From Sediminibacterium sp. (GTDB taxonomy: Bacteria > Bacteroidota > Bacteroidia > Chitinophagales > Chitinophagaceae), in assembly GCA_021300455.1 (NCBI GenBank), contig JAJTDP010000001.1, positions 1 through 56,917 on the forward strand: DNA of 56,917 nucleotides, in the 5' to 3' direction. Made by a program: the position numbers and the translations under genes. The notes under the pieces were generated by a model. It ran no database searches and was not told the origin of the DNA. It saw only the letters and a program-made list of their open reading frames with translations. The number at the start of each line of letters is the position of its first letter. The stretch's first letter is position 1. Positions 16,406 through 24,202 of the stretch are shown here, piece after piece.

Positions 16406-18496
16406 TTATTTTTTATTTTTTTGTAATTGATACTTAACAGTGGTATAAAAAGTTCTTCCTGGTAAATTAGGCAGGTTAGCGGCGTCGATATAATTGGAGA
16501 TATTATCTATACCTGCTTGAAGACTAATCCCATTTTTGAATGATTTGCCAGCAGCACTGTTGACAGCAACATAGCCACTAGCAAATACATCACCATTGTC
16601 AAAAACTTCATTGCCGTTATTGTTATTCACAGCCCACTTGCTTCTGTAAATGGCTCTTAGATTATAGTAATAACCCTTGGGGGAATTATAATTTACTTTG
16701 GCCTGTAGTTTATGCTTGCTGGTATTGGGTAAACCAACATACTCATTCAATTTCATGATCCTGCTATAGCCTTGGCTGTTTTTGGTATAGACTGTACCAG
16801 ATTTAATATCTGCAATCTGGTCTTTATCACCTGTGCGTAAATACTGATACCCGCCGCTAAGGGACCAATTTGAATTAATGGTATGTTGTCCTTCTAATTC
16901 AAATCCAGTCGTGAAGGCGCGTCCAATATTTAAATAACTATAAATTTGAGCGCCTGAGATATAAGTACCTACCTGCTGTGTTTCAATTAAATTTTTGATA
17001 TCATTTCTAAATAATTGCAAGGACATTGCAGAGCGGGTATTGATTTTCCAATCCCATGTAAAGTGAACACCATTAGAATATTCCGGCTTAAGCGCTTTTA
17101 ATAAATAATAATTGGGAAATAAATTTCCAATTTGTCCTAATGCCTCTAATTTGGCAATTACTTGTTGTGCTTGTGCAGAACCAAATACACTATAACTTCC
17201 AGCAGCTGCATTCGTGAAATCTAAAAACAATTGTCTAAAATCTGGTGCTTTAAAACCCTGGCCAATACTGAATCTAAATTGGTGTTGTGGATTTAACTTG
17301 TACAACATTGAAATTTTAGGACTATAGGCAGAAGCAAATTGCCTGTTTTGATCAAATCTTAATCCACCAATCAAAGTAAATTGTTCCGATGGCTTCCACT
17401 CCCATTGTGTGAATGCATATTGAATGTCGTTTTGCTTCCTTATTTTTTCACTATCATAACGACTGCTTTTCACACCTTCCCAAACTGCACCAAGTCCAAA
17501 GATCGCTTGAATTTTTTTACTAAGATTCCAATCGGTCTGATTTTCTACGCGCTTAAAATTATGATTCAATACATCTCTATAAGGCAGTCCGTTAATAGTT
17601 GATAAATTTTGAACTGCATCGTAAGTGGTTGTATAAGTTCTTATACTCGTTTTTAAAGCTTTAGAAAAACGATGATTTAATGTAGCAGCTACATTTACAT
17701 CTTTAATATTTTCTTTTCCAATTGAGTAAATAGTGACACCATTATTGGCTACTGCAATTTCATTTTGAATTTGCTCATTGGTAAAACGTGTATTCAACAA
17801 AAAATTTGTTTTACTTGTTATATCCCATTTAATTTGTTGAGTGGTTGAATATCTATCTATCGGTGTGGTAACGCGACTATTGCTATTGGGTCGAATACTA
17901 TATCCATCTGTATTATAACTATTTAGAAATCCTTGGTATTGAAAATTCTTGGTTTGTAATTTTGTTTCAAGATTGGCATCTACAGTATTGTAAGTTCCAT
18001 ACCTTAGACCCATTGTCAGTGGCGCACCCGTGCTTGCATCGGTGATAATATTGATTACACCCGCCATGGCTTCGCTACCATATAAACTGGAGGAAGGACC
18101 TTTTACAATTTCAATTTTTTTAATATTCCCTAATGCGATTCTATTTAAATCCAATACCCCGGCTGTGCGTCCAACCAAGGGTTCTCCATTGATTAATATA
18201 ATAGTGTAGTCTGGATTAAGCCCTTGTAATTGAATGCCTGAGCCGAAACCACTAGTCAAGTTGATACCAGTTTGTTCTTTTAAGATATCAGTCAAACGCA
18301 AAGACCCATTTTGTTGGATAGTTTTTGCATTGATGATGGTAACAGGAACAGTAAGATTGTTTAATTTTCGCTCTGTTCTGGTAGCTGTAACTACAACACT
18401 GTCGCTATTGGCGAATAATGTATCATTGACAAACTTTGCCTGGCCCCATAAGCATTGAGGAATAATAAATAATAATAATAAGGGCTTCTTAGACAT
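16406..18496 (-). CDS. hmuR: TonB-dependent outer-membrane receptor, HmuR-like (heme uptake)
   Basis: The product is about 696 residues with a signal peptide (MSKKPLLLLFIIPQCLWGQ). After a TonB box-like stretch (SDSVVVTATRTE) comes the plug (PVTIINAKTIQQNG, IQLQGLNPDYTIILINGEPLVGR, IEIVKGPSSSLYGSEAMAGVINIIT). The rest is a 22-stranded barrel with GQGFKAPDFRQLFLDF and LKPEYSNG, which resemble the FRAP/NPNL-type region of heme receptors. The open frame extends ten codons upstream, but ATG 18496 gives the clean leader. It is co-oriented and 14 bp from hmuY. The heme assignment rests mainly on that pairing. Confidence 0.85.
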   Translation of the reverse strand: MSKKPLLLLFIIPQCLWGQAKFVNDTLFANSDSVVVTATRTERKLNNLTVPVTIINAKTIQQNGSLRLTDILKEQTGINLTSGFGSGIQLQGLNPDYTIILINGEPLVGRTAGVLDLNRIALGNIKKIEIVKGPSSSLYGSEAMAGVINIITDASTGAPLTMGLRYGTYNTVDANLETKLQTKNFQYQGFLNSYNTDGYSIRPNSNSRVTTPIDRYSTTQQIKWDITSKTNFLLNTRFTNEQIQNEIAVANNGVTIYSIGKENIKDVNVAATLNHRFSKALKTSIRTYTTTYDAVQNLSTINGLPYRDVLNHNFKRVENQTDWNLSKKIQAIFGLGAVWEGVKSSRYDSEKIRKQNDIQYAFTQWEWKPSEQFTLIGGLRFDQNRQFASAYSPKISMLYKLNPQHQFRFSIGQGFKAPDFRQLFLDFTNAAAGSYSVFGSAQAQQVIAKLEALGQIGNLFPNYYLLKALKPEYSNGVHFTWDWKINTRSAMSLQLFRNDIKNLIETQQVGTYISGAQIYSYLNIGRAFTTGFELEGQHTINSNWSLSGGYQYLRTGDKDQIADIKSGTVYTKNSQGYSRIMKLNEYVGLPNTSKHKLQAKVNYNSPKGYYYNLRAIYRSKWAVNNNNGNEVFDNGDVFASGYVAVNSAAGKSFKNGISLQAGIDNISNYIDAANLPNLPGRTFYTTVKYQLQKNKK

Positions 18497-18590
18497 CGAG
18501 CCGCAAAGCTCGAACTTTGAATACATCCATAGATATAATCGAGATAAAACTTAGTCTAAGAGTAGTGTAATTTTACAATTTTATGACAAA

Positions 18591-19997
18591 TCAATTTTGC
18601 TCTAAAATACGCTCAATAGATTTTATTTCAGTGGCCGTTATAAAATATTCATAAAACCTTTTATCATCTTCCTTGCGCACACTACTTATAAGCTGTAATT
18701 CAGACTGTGTAATAAATTGATACTTTTCATTAATAGCGTTAATCATATCGCTTCTCACTTTTTTCTGCAGCCCCACATTTTTATCCTTAATGCCCAAAAC
18801 ATGATTAATATCATTAATTTCTACATTCAAGCTTTGTTTAGAATTTTTAAGTAATAAAGAAAGTAAAGCTACTTCAGTACCCACAAAGGCCTGATTGACC
18901 GATTTAGACTTTAAAATTTTAAGTTGCGACTGTTCTAATTTCTTATTAACACTTCTATTAAAAAACCAAATAGAAAATCCTAGCAGTATAAATATCAAAA
19001 CAATGAAAACTATCGCATAAAAATAATTATTATCCAATCCCCAAATAGGAAAATTAACCAGTTCGAATGAATCAGATGAGAATTTTTTGGTAAAAAAGGA
19101 TTGATTTTCTGGACTAAAACTAAATATAGAATCTTTATATAAAAAAATATCTTGGCTTTGCGCCCTTCTTATAAGAAACTGATTCAGTTCTGAATATTTA
19201 GATTTATATATTCTATTTGCAATGAAATTAAAATAATAAGCTTGATCTTGATTTAAATAAATGTACCCACTGTCAAGTGCAAAAAATGAATTGGTAATAT
19301 TAGTTTCTTCTAATAATTTTTTAGTGTTCGTATGCATCGACCCTAACTTTACCCATTTTTTGGTGACTAAGTCTAAATAATAACTATCATATATTTTTTT
19401 GCCCGTAATACTTTCTGGGCTCGCTATTCCTGCATTAACGATAGCTTGAAAGGGTACATATATTCTGCCTTCATTTTTTGAAAACCAATTATGCCCATTA
19501 GATATAATTTCATTATTAGCAGGTACAATATCCCATTCCTTGTCTAAAAAATTAAAAGCCCTTAAATGGCCATTCAATTTCCAAAAACCATAACCTCCAT
19601 AACTATAAATACGTTTGTCCCAAACAAAATTGTTACTCGCTATATTGTAGTTAATATTAATGGTGTTATCGATTCGGCGAAAAGTATAACTAGAATCGAC
19701 CTTATCTTCTAATTGATAAATAACCCCTGTTTGCGATATAAATAAGTAAAGCTTCTCTTTTGTCTTTATTAGCTCCTGCCCATTCATCTTAAAAATGGTT
19801 CCCTCTACAGGAATCATTTCATTTTGCTTGGATAGAAAAACCTTGCATTCAAATTCTTGAAGACTAGTTAGCTTAACTAAAAAGGGATTATTAGTTACAG
19901 TAAACTGCTCTGGAAGCTGAATGATAGCTGCATTAGCCCTTATTAAAAATGCTAAGGAGAGAAAAATTGTAAAAATAATTGATTTTGCGTAATTCAT
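18591..19997 (-). CDS. Unrecognised membrane-anchored protein, possible transmembrane regulator
   Basis: The product is 468 residues. It has a signal peptide (about 1-24, ending RANA) and a periplasmic part of about 300 residues with repeated beta strands and aromatic/Gly turns (FVWDKRIYSYGGYGFWKLNGHLRAFNF), possibly propeller-like. One membrane helix follows (FYAIVFIVLIFILLGFSIWFF, about 332-352). The cytoplasmic tail of about 115 residues is basic and helical: EVALLSLLLKNS, IEINDINHVLG-type, QKKVRSDMINAINEKY and RFYEYFITATEIKSIE look like a winged-helix-type domain. It lies 94 bp upstream of the heme receptor on the same strand. A membrane-tethered sensor controlling heme uptake is a hypothesis. 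Confidence 0.6.
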   Translation of the reverse strand: MNYAKSIIFTIFLSLAFLIRANAAIIQLPEQFTVTNNPFLVKLTSLQEFECKVFLSKQNEMIPVEGTIFKMNGQELIKTKEKLYLFISQTGVIYQLEDKVDSSYTFRRIDNTININYNIASNNFVWDKRIYSYGGYGFWKLNGHLRAFNFLDKEWDIVPANNEIISNGHNWFSKNEGRIYVPFQAIVNAGIASPESITGKKIYDSYYLDLVTKKWVKLGSMHTNTKKLLEETNITNSFFALDSGYIYLNQDQAYYFNFIANRIYKSKYSELNQFLIRRAQSQDIFLYKDSIFSFSPENQSFFTKKFSSDSFELVNFPIWGLDNNYFYAIVFIVLIFILLGFSIWFFNRSVNKKLEQSQLKILKSKSVNQAFVGTEVALLSLLLKNSKQSLNVEINDINHVLGIKDKNVGLQKKVRSDMINAINEKYQFITQSELQLISSVRKEDDKRFYEYFITATEIKSIERILEQN

Positions 19998-20050
19998 TGA
20001 TTTTCAATTAAAAATTAGGTAAATTACTTATTTATTATATTAGTTCTATA

Positions 20051-20196
20051 ACCTAAATATAGGAAATAACCTATTACGAAACTTAATAGGTAACTCAATC
20101 CTATAATAAATTTCTTCAAATTGTATTGTTTTGAGAAGCTTTTGGGGGAAAGCTATGGATTTTATAAGGGAGCCGTGAAAACGGCTCCCTTTTTTT
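20051..20196 (+). ncRNA. Candidate small RNA ending in an orphan terminator
   Basis: The interval between divergent genes holds two local hairpins (acctatta/taataggt, 20069-20076 with 20084-20091; agcttt/aaagct, 20137-20142 with 20149-20154). They are followed by a strong forward terminator with no forward gene upstream of it. A short stable transcript, or a leader of the phosphate operon, would explain this. No ORF of note lies inside. The 5' end is a guess and I found no clear promoter. Confidence 0.35.
20168..20196 (+). terminator. Strong rho-independent terminator
   Basis: The 9-bp GC-rich stem gggagccgt (20168-20176) / acggctccc (20181-20189) has a gaaa tetraloop and is followed by seven T residues. 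It points forward and sits 133 bp before the DUF47 gene. The nearest upstream gene is on the other strand, so its transcript is not an annotated gene. Confidence 0.9.
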
Positions 20197-20237
20197 CTGG
20201 CCTTATTCATTGGGCCTGAGTTTAACTATTATGTATT

Positions 20238-20255
20238 TGGTAACAATTTGGTAAT
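20238..20255 (+). promoter_or_regulatory. Pho-box-like element upstream of the DUF47-Pit operon
   Basis: TGGTAAC-AATT-TGGTAAT consists of two 7-bp direct repeats with a 4-bp spacer (11-bp period), the architecture of PhoB sites. The 4-bp spacer and the TAAC/TAAT ends are the same as in the element at 7466-7483. It lies 74 bp before the start codon and downstream of the orphan terminator, so it probably marks the operon's own promoter. A second hairpin (cccctttt/aaaagggg, 20267-20288) lies just after it. Confidence 0.55.
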
Positions 20256-20328
20256 ATAGGCCTGAGCCCCTTTTGAACCCAAAAGGGGACTTTTGTGAAG
20301 CATTTTTCAAACCTATAAAACGCCTAAT

Positions 20329-20976
20329 ATGAACTTCAATTCAATCATGAAAATTTTCTTGCCAAAGGATAGAGTTTTCTTCCAATTATTCGAAGAAGTA
20401 GCTGAACATGTTCATGAAATGGGCATCAAATTAAAAGAAATGGTTAACGAACCAGATGCCGATATTAGAGCTAATATCTTAGCACAGATTGAAAACCTTG
20501 AACATAAGAATGACGATTTAACCCATTCTATTTTTACTGAATTAGGTAGAAACTTTATTACGCCCTTTGATAGAGAAGATATTCACTATTTAGCTTCTTC
20601 CCTTGATGATATTGCAGATTATATATATGCATCAGCTAAAAAAATTAATTTTTATAAAGTAAACCCTAACGATACAGGCATACATAAACTAGCAGAATTA
20701 ATTTTACAAGGTACATTCGAAACTAAAAAAGTGGTATTGGGACTTCGCAATATGAATAATATTAAGGAAATGACTGAAGCCATGATTAAGGTGAATAGCA
20801 TTGAAAATCAGGCGGATGATATTTTTGACATGAGTATTGAAAGACTATTCGAACAAGAGAACGATTTTAAAGAAGTAATTAAGAAAAGAGAAATATATCA
20901 AGTACTTGAAATTGCCACCGATAAAATTGAAGATGTTTCCAATGTAGTTGAATCTATTATTATCAAGTACGCTTAA
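20329..20976 (+). CDS. DUF47 / PhoU-like regulator of phosphate transport
   Basis: The product is 215 residues and almost entirely helical. KIFLPKDRVFFQLFEEVAEHVHEMG, IENLEHKNDDLTHSIFTEL, TPFDREDIHYLASSLDDIADYIYASAKK and EVLEIATDKIEDVSNVVESIIIKYA-type segments give the two three-helix PhoU-like bundles with E/D-rich metal-binding faces. DUF47 proteins partner with Pit transporters. The Pit gene starts 22 bp after its stop, so this is a two-gene operon. Cytoplasmic regulation of Pit activity is known for the family. Confidence 0.92.
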   Translation: MNFNSIMKIFLPKDRVFFQLFEEVAEHVHEMGIKLKEMVNEPDADIRANILAQIENLEHKNDDLTHSIFTELGRNFITPFDREDIHYLASSLDDIADYIYASAKKINFYKVNPNDTGIHKLAELILQGTFETKKVVLGLRNMNNIKEMTEAMIKVNSIENQADDIFDMSIERLFEQENDFKEVIKKREIYQVLEIATDKIEDVSNVVESIIIKYA

Positions 20977-20998
20977 TTTATTCCTTAACTTATTCAAG

Positions 20999-22711
20999 AT
21001 GACTTTATTAATTATCATTATAGCACTTGCGCTAATATTTGACTACATCAATGGATTTCATGATGCAGCGAATTCTATTGCTACAGTGGTTTCAACCAAG
21101 GTATTAACACCTTTTCAAGCAGTATTATGGGCGGCCTTATTCAACTCAGTAGCCTTCTGGATTTTTAAAGACCACGCAGTTGCCAACTCCATTAGTAAAA
21201 CCGTCTACAAAGACTTTATTACTTTGCCTGTTATTTTTTCAGGTTTAATGGCTGCCATATTCTGGAACTTACTTACTTGGTGGTATGGTATTCCCTCTTC
21301 TTCTTCACATACTTTAATTGGAGGTTTTGCAGGTGCAGCCATTGCGCATGCACTTATGATTAAAGGAATCGATTATTCTTGGGCTAAGATAGTAGACAGT
21401 GATACTATCATAAAAACAATTTTATTTATATTCTTAGCGCCTATTATAGGTATCGTCATATCTATTTTTATATCCATCGTAACCATTATGCGCAATTTAT
21501 GGTGGCGGTTTGCCATTATAATTATTGCCACTGCTGGTACAGTGATAATGTTTGACATGTTTGAGGACACTAAAATTAAAGAAAACGTTCAAAAGTTTTA
21601 TAGCATAGATAAATACCAAAAAGAAATAGCAACTATTAAAGGCGACCTTAAAAATAATAAAGGTAATACTGAATTGCTAGCTGCCTTGCAATCAAATGAA
21701 GAAAAATTAGAAAAGGCAAATGTAAATTACCATCTTTTAGTACCTTATTTATCTGATTTTGATAATTCTTCTGCAGCTTCAATTGCTTCTATTGCAAAAG
21801 ATAGTGGCTGGTTAAAAAATGTAGCTGTTAGCAAATTAAAAGATGAAGTTAGAAACGCAAACGATTTTTTAGTAGTAGAAGCAAAATCGGCAGAAGATAA
21901 AGACGCAAAAGCAATTTATGCTATTGCAAAAGTTAAAACTGAAGAATATAAAGAGCCATTAAAATTATACTTAGAAGGTAATATTAGCTTGGACTCCGCT
22001 TTAACAATGGTAAATAGTATTTACCCTATTGCAGATAAAAATATTGAAAAGGTAAAAGCAAAAATTACCAAATTCAATATTGAAAAAACTTTCGGAAGTG
22101 AAATTGACAAAGCAGATAATTCAGTAATTGTATACGGTATCATTGGCGCTTCTATTTTATTTATGATTATTTATCTATATGTAGAGAAAATAAAAACGCC
22201 TACAGCTCGTACCGTTGCTTATATGTTTAAAAAGTTGCAATTGTTTAGTTCTGCAGCCTTCAGTATTGGACATGGTGGTAATGATGCACAAAAAGTTATG
22301 GGTATTATTGGTGCTGCATTAATTGCCAGTGGAAGTATGCAAGACTTTAGTCAACTACCAGATTGGGTTCCAGTTTCTTGTTATTTAGCCATTGGTTTAG
22401 GTACCATGAGTGGTGGTTGGAAAATTATAAAAACAATGGGATCTAAAATTACCAAGGTAACTCCACTTGAAGGTGTAGCCGCTGAAACAGCAGGTGCATT
22501 CACTTTATTTTTTACAGGTCAAATGGGTATACCTGTTTCAACTACACATACCATTACAGGATCAATTATAGGAGTAGGTGCTACTAAACGTTTAAGTGCT
22601 GTAAGATGGGGCGTAACCACCAACTTATTATGGGCATGGGTTTTAACCATTCCAGTAAGTGGAGTATTAGCAGCTATTACCTATTTTATTGTTCATTTTT
22701 TTACTAAATAG
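20999..22711 (+). CDS. pit: Inorganic phosphate transporter, Pit family
   Basis: The product is about 570 residues. The duplicated family signature is clear: FDYINGFHDAANSIATVVSTKVL near the N-terminus, and FSIGHGGNDAQKVMGIIGAAL in the second half. GIPSSSSHTLIGG and GIPVSTTHTITGS also pair up. Between the halves (about residues 190-390) is a charged, helical insert predicted to be coiled-coil and soluble, which lengthens it relative to E. coli PitA (about 500). The start is ATG 20999; an earlier in-frame start overlaps DUF47. It would import phosphate with protons or as a metal-phosphate complex. Confidence 0.92.
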   Translation: MTLLIIIIALALIFDYINGFHDAANSIATVVSTKVLTPFQAVLWAALFNSVAFWIFKDHAVANSISKTVYKDFITLPVIFSGLMAAIFWNLLTWWYGIPSSSSHTLIGGFAGAAIAHALMIKGIDYSWAKIVDSDTIIKTILFIFLAPIIGIVISIFISIVTIMRNLWWRFAIIIIATAGTVIMFDMFEDTKIKENVQKFYSIDKYQKEIATIKGDLKNNKGNTELLAALQSNEEKLEKANVNYHLLVPYLSDFDNSSAASIASIAKDSGWLKNVAVSKLKDEVRNANDFLVVEAKSAEDKDAKAIYAIAKVKTEEYKEPLKLYLEGNISLDSALTMVNSIYPIADKNIEKVKAKITKFNIEKTFGSEIDKADNSVIVYGIIGASILFMIIYLYVEKIKTPTARTVAYMFKKLQLFSSAAFSIGHGGNDAQKVMGIIGAALIASGSMQDFSQLPDWVPVSCYLAIGLGTMSGGWKIIKTMGSKITKVTPLEGVAAETAGAFTLFFTGQMGIPVSTTHTITGSIIGVGATKRLSAVRWGVTTNLLWAWVLTIPVSGVLAAITYFIVHFFTK

Positions 22712-22720
22712 GTATTTATA

Positions 22721-22778
22721 ATAATTAGAACGAGTAATAATTATTTTTATACATTCTTTTATAATTAGAATGAGTAAT
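22721..22778. repeat. Short direct repeat downstream of pit
   Basis: The 18-bp sequence ataattagaaYgagtaat occurs at 22721-22738 and 22761-22778, 40 bp apart with one C/T difference. A weaker third copy (ttattagaatgactgat) follows at about 22779. It lies between the convergent pit and M24 peptidase genes. The function is unknown; it may be a decayed duplication. Confidence 0.5.
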
Positions 22779-22825
22779 TATTAGAATGACTGATGATAAT
22801 TTTTATTTTTTATACTTTGCAAAAA

Positions 22826-24127
22826 CTATTTCGGTTGTATAGCATGAATTTTAGTTTGTCTTCCATCGATATAGTCAAATCGAGTTCCGCTAAAATAGCC
22901 ATTCTGCTCTAATGCTACTTTCACTGGCTTGTCCCAACCTACTAATGTATGCGTTGCATTTAATTCAATAGAGTAACAGGTATTGGCTTTCATCGTGTAA
23001 TCGCCAGAACCTGGTACACCGTTTTGGAAATCCCACATACCAATGGTAGTGCCTGCTGCGTGGCCATGAAAACCAATAGGATGCGTGTATATACTTGGAT
23101 TTATACCAGCCGCCTTGGCATTGGTTAAAGCTTGCTTTAAAATTTCATTGCCCGATTTGCCCACTGCAAATTCATTGGTTAGAAAATCTTGTAATTGATT
23201 TGTTTTCGCAAATGCAGCTTCTAATGCAGCAGGTATTTCTTTTTCTGTAGGTAGTAAAACATAGGCATGCTCTTGTACATCTGAATTTAATCTTAAATAA
23301 GTAATTCCAAAATCGACGTGTAAAAAATCGCCTGGTCTAATGACATCATCATTTTCATTGCTTACTCTTCTTTGAATTTCTATAGAAGGTTGAAACCAAG
23401 TAATAAGGCCGTTATCACTTAATTTTTGTCTAAACCACCAAACTAAGTCCTGCGTTGTGGTAACATTAGGCTTTACCACTTTATTACTAAAACCTTCCTT
23501 AATAATGGCATGCGTAATGTTTAATATGCTTGGATACAATTGCATTTCTTTTTCTGTTCTAGTTTCTAACCAACTTACTCCTAAAGGTTCTGCCGAAACT
23601 ACCTTTGCTTGCTCGCTTGCAGTTAAGCTTTGCATGAATTCTAGATACTCTGTATGATCTAAGCCATCGGCATGTCCATAATCGGCCGATGTATTAATGG
23701 CAATTTTATTTGGGTTTAGCTTTCTCAATAATGTAGTCAAGGCATCCCATTGATTAGGCAAAGCAGCAACATCCCAAGCAGCAGCAATTTCTGTACCCAC
23801 TGGATACCTGGCTATTGCATACTTTTCAGTAGTATTTTTTTCCTTGTTTCTATAAAAAACCAATATGGTTCTGCGACGCGCTGCTATCCACTCTGCAGGT
23901 AGCATGGTTCTCAGTATAGGGTCTTCATTATACTCTCTTGTTATAATTACCCAGCAATCCATATTGGCACGATCCATTAAAGTGGGTAGTAAATTATTAA
24001 AACGATCCTTTAATAATTCATTGACAATACTTGCTTGCTCTCGCACTGTTTTCACTTGGGCAGTAGCAGTTATAAAAGGGGCACTTACCAATAAATGTAA
24101 TGTGAGTAGAAATAGAATTTTACGCAT
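22826..24127 (-). CDS. M24 family metallopeptidase, secreted Xaa-Pro aminopeptidase-like
   Basis: The product is 433 residues with a signal peptide (to TATAQ). The N-terminal half is a creatinase-like domain (MDRANMDCWVIITREYNEDPILR). The C-terminal pita-bread fold keeps the metal ligands: Asp in HVDFGI, Asp in NSDVQEHA, His in GFHGHAAG, Glu in YSIELNAT and Glu in VALEQNG. It would be a periplasmic dimetal peptidase acting on Xaa-Pro or related peptides. It appears to be single, convergent with pit and divergent from a TonB receptor. Confidence 0.87.
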   Translation of the reverse strand: MRKILFLLTLHLLVSAPFITATAQVKTVREQASIVNELLKDRFNNLLPTLMDRANMDCWVIITREYNEDPILRTMLPAEWIAARRRTILVFYRNKEKNTTEKYAIARYPVGTEIAAAWDVAALPNQWDALTTLLRKLNPNKIAINTSADYGHADGLDHTEYLEFMQSLTASEQAKVVSAEPLGVSWLETRTEKEMQLYPSILNITHAIIKEGFSNKVVKPNVTTTQDLVWWFRQKLSDNGLITWFQPSIEIQRRVSNENDDVIRPGDFLHVDFGITYLRLNSDVQEHAYVLLPTEKEIPAALEAAFAKTNQLQDFLTNEFAVGKSGNEILKQALTNAKAAGINPSIYTHPIGFHGHAAGTTIGMWDFQNGVPGSGDYTMKANTCYSIELNATHTLVGWDKPVKVALEQNGYFSGTRFDYIDGRQTKIHAIQPK

Positions 24128-24202
24128 CGGATAAATTTGAATTATGATAAAATAGGTTCAACGAAAAACTGAATAACTAAATTAACTACTAAATTTGCAA
24201 AT

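Noticed and set aside
20267..20288. cccctttt/aaaagggg hairpin as a second terminator before DUF47
   Set aside because: No adequate T-run follows and it lies between the Pho-box-like site and the start codon; it is more likely part of the leader.
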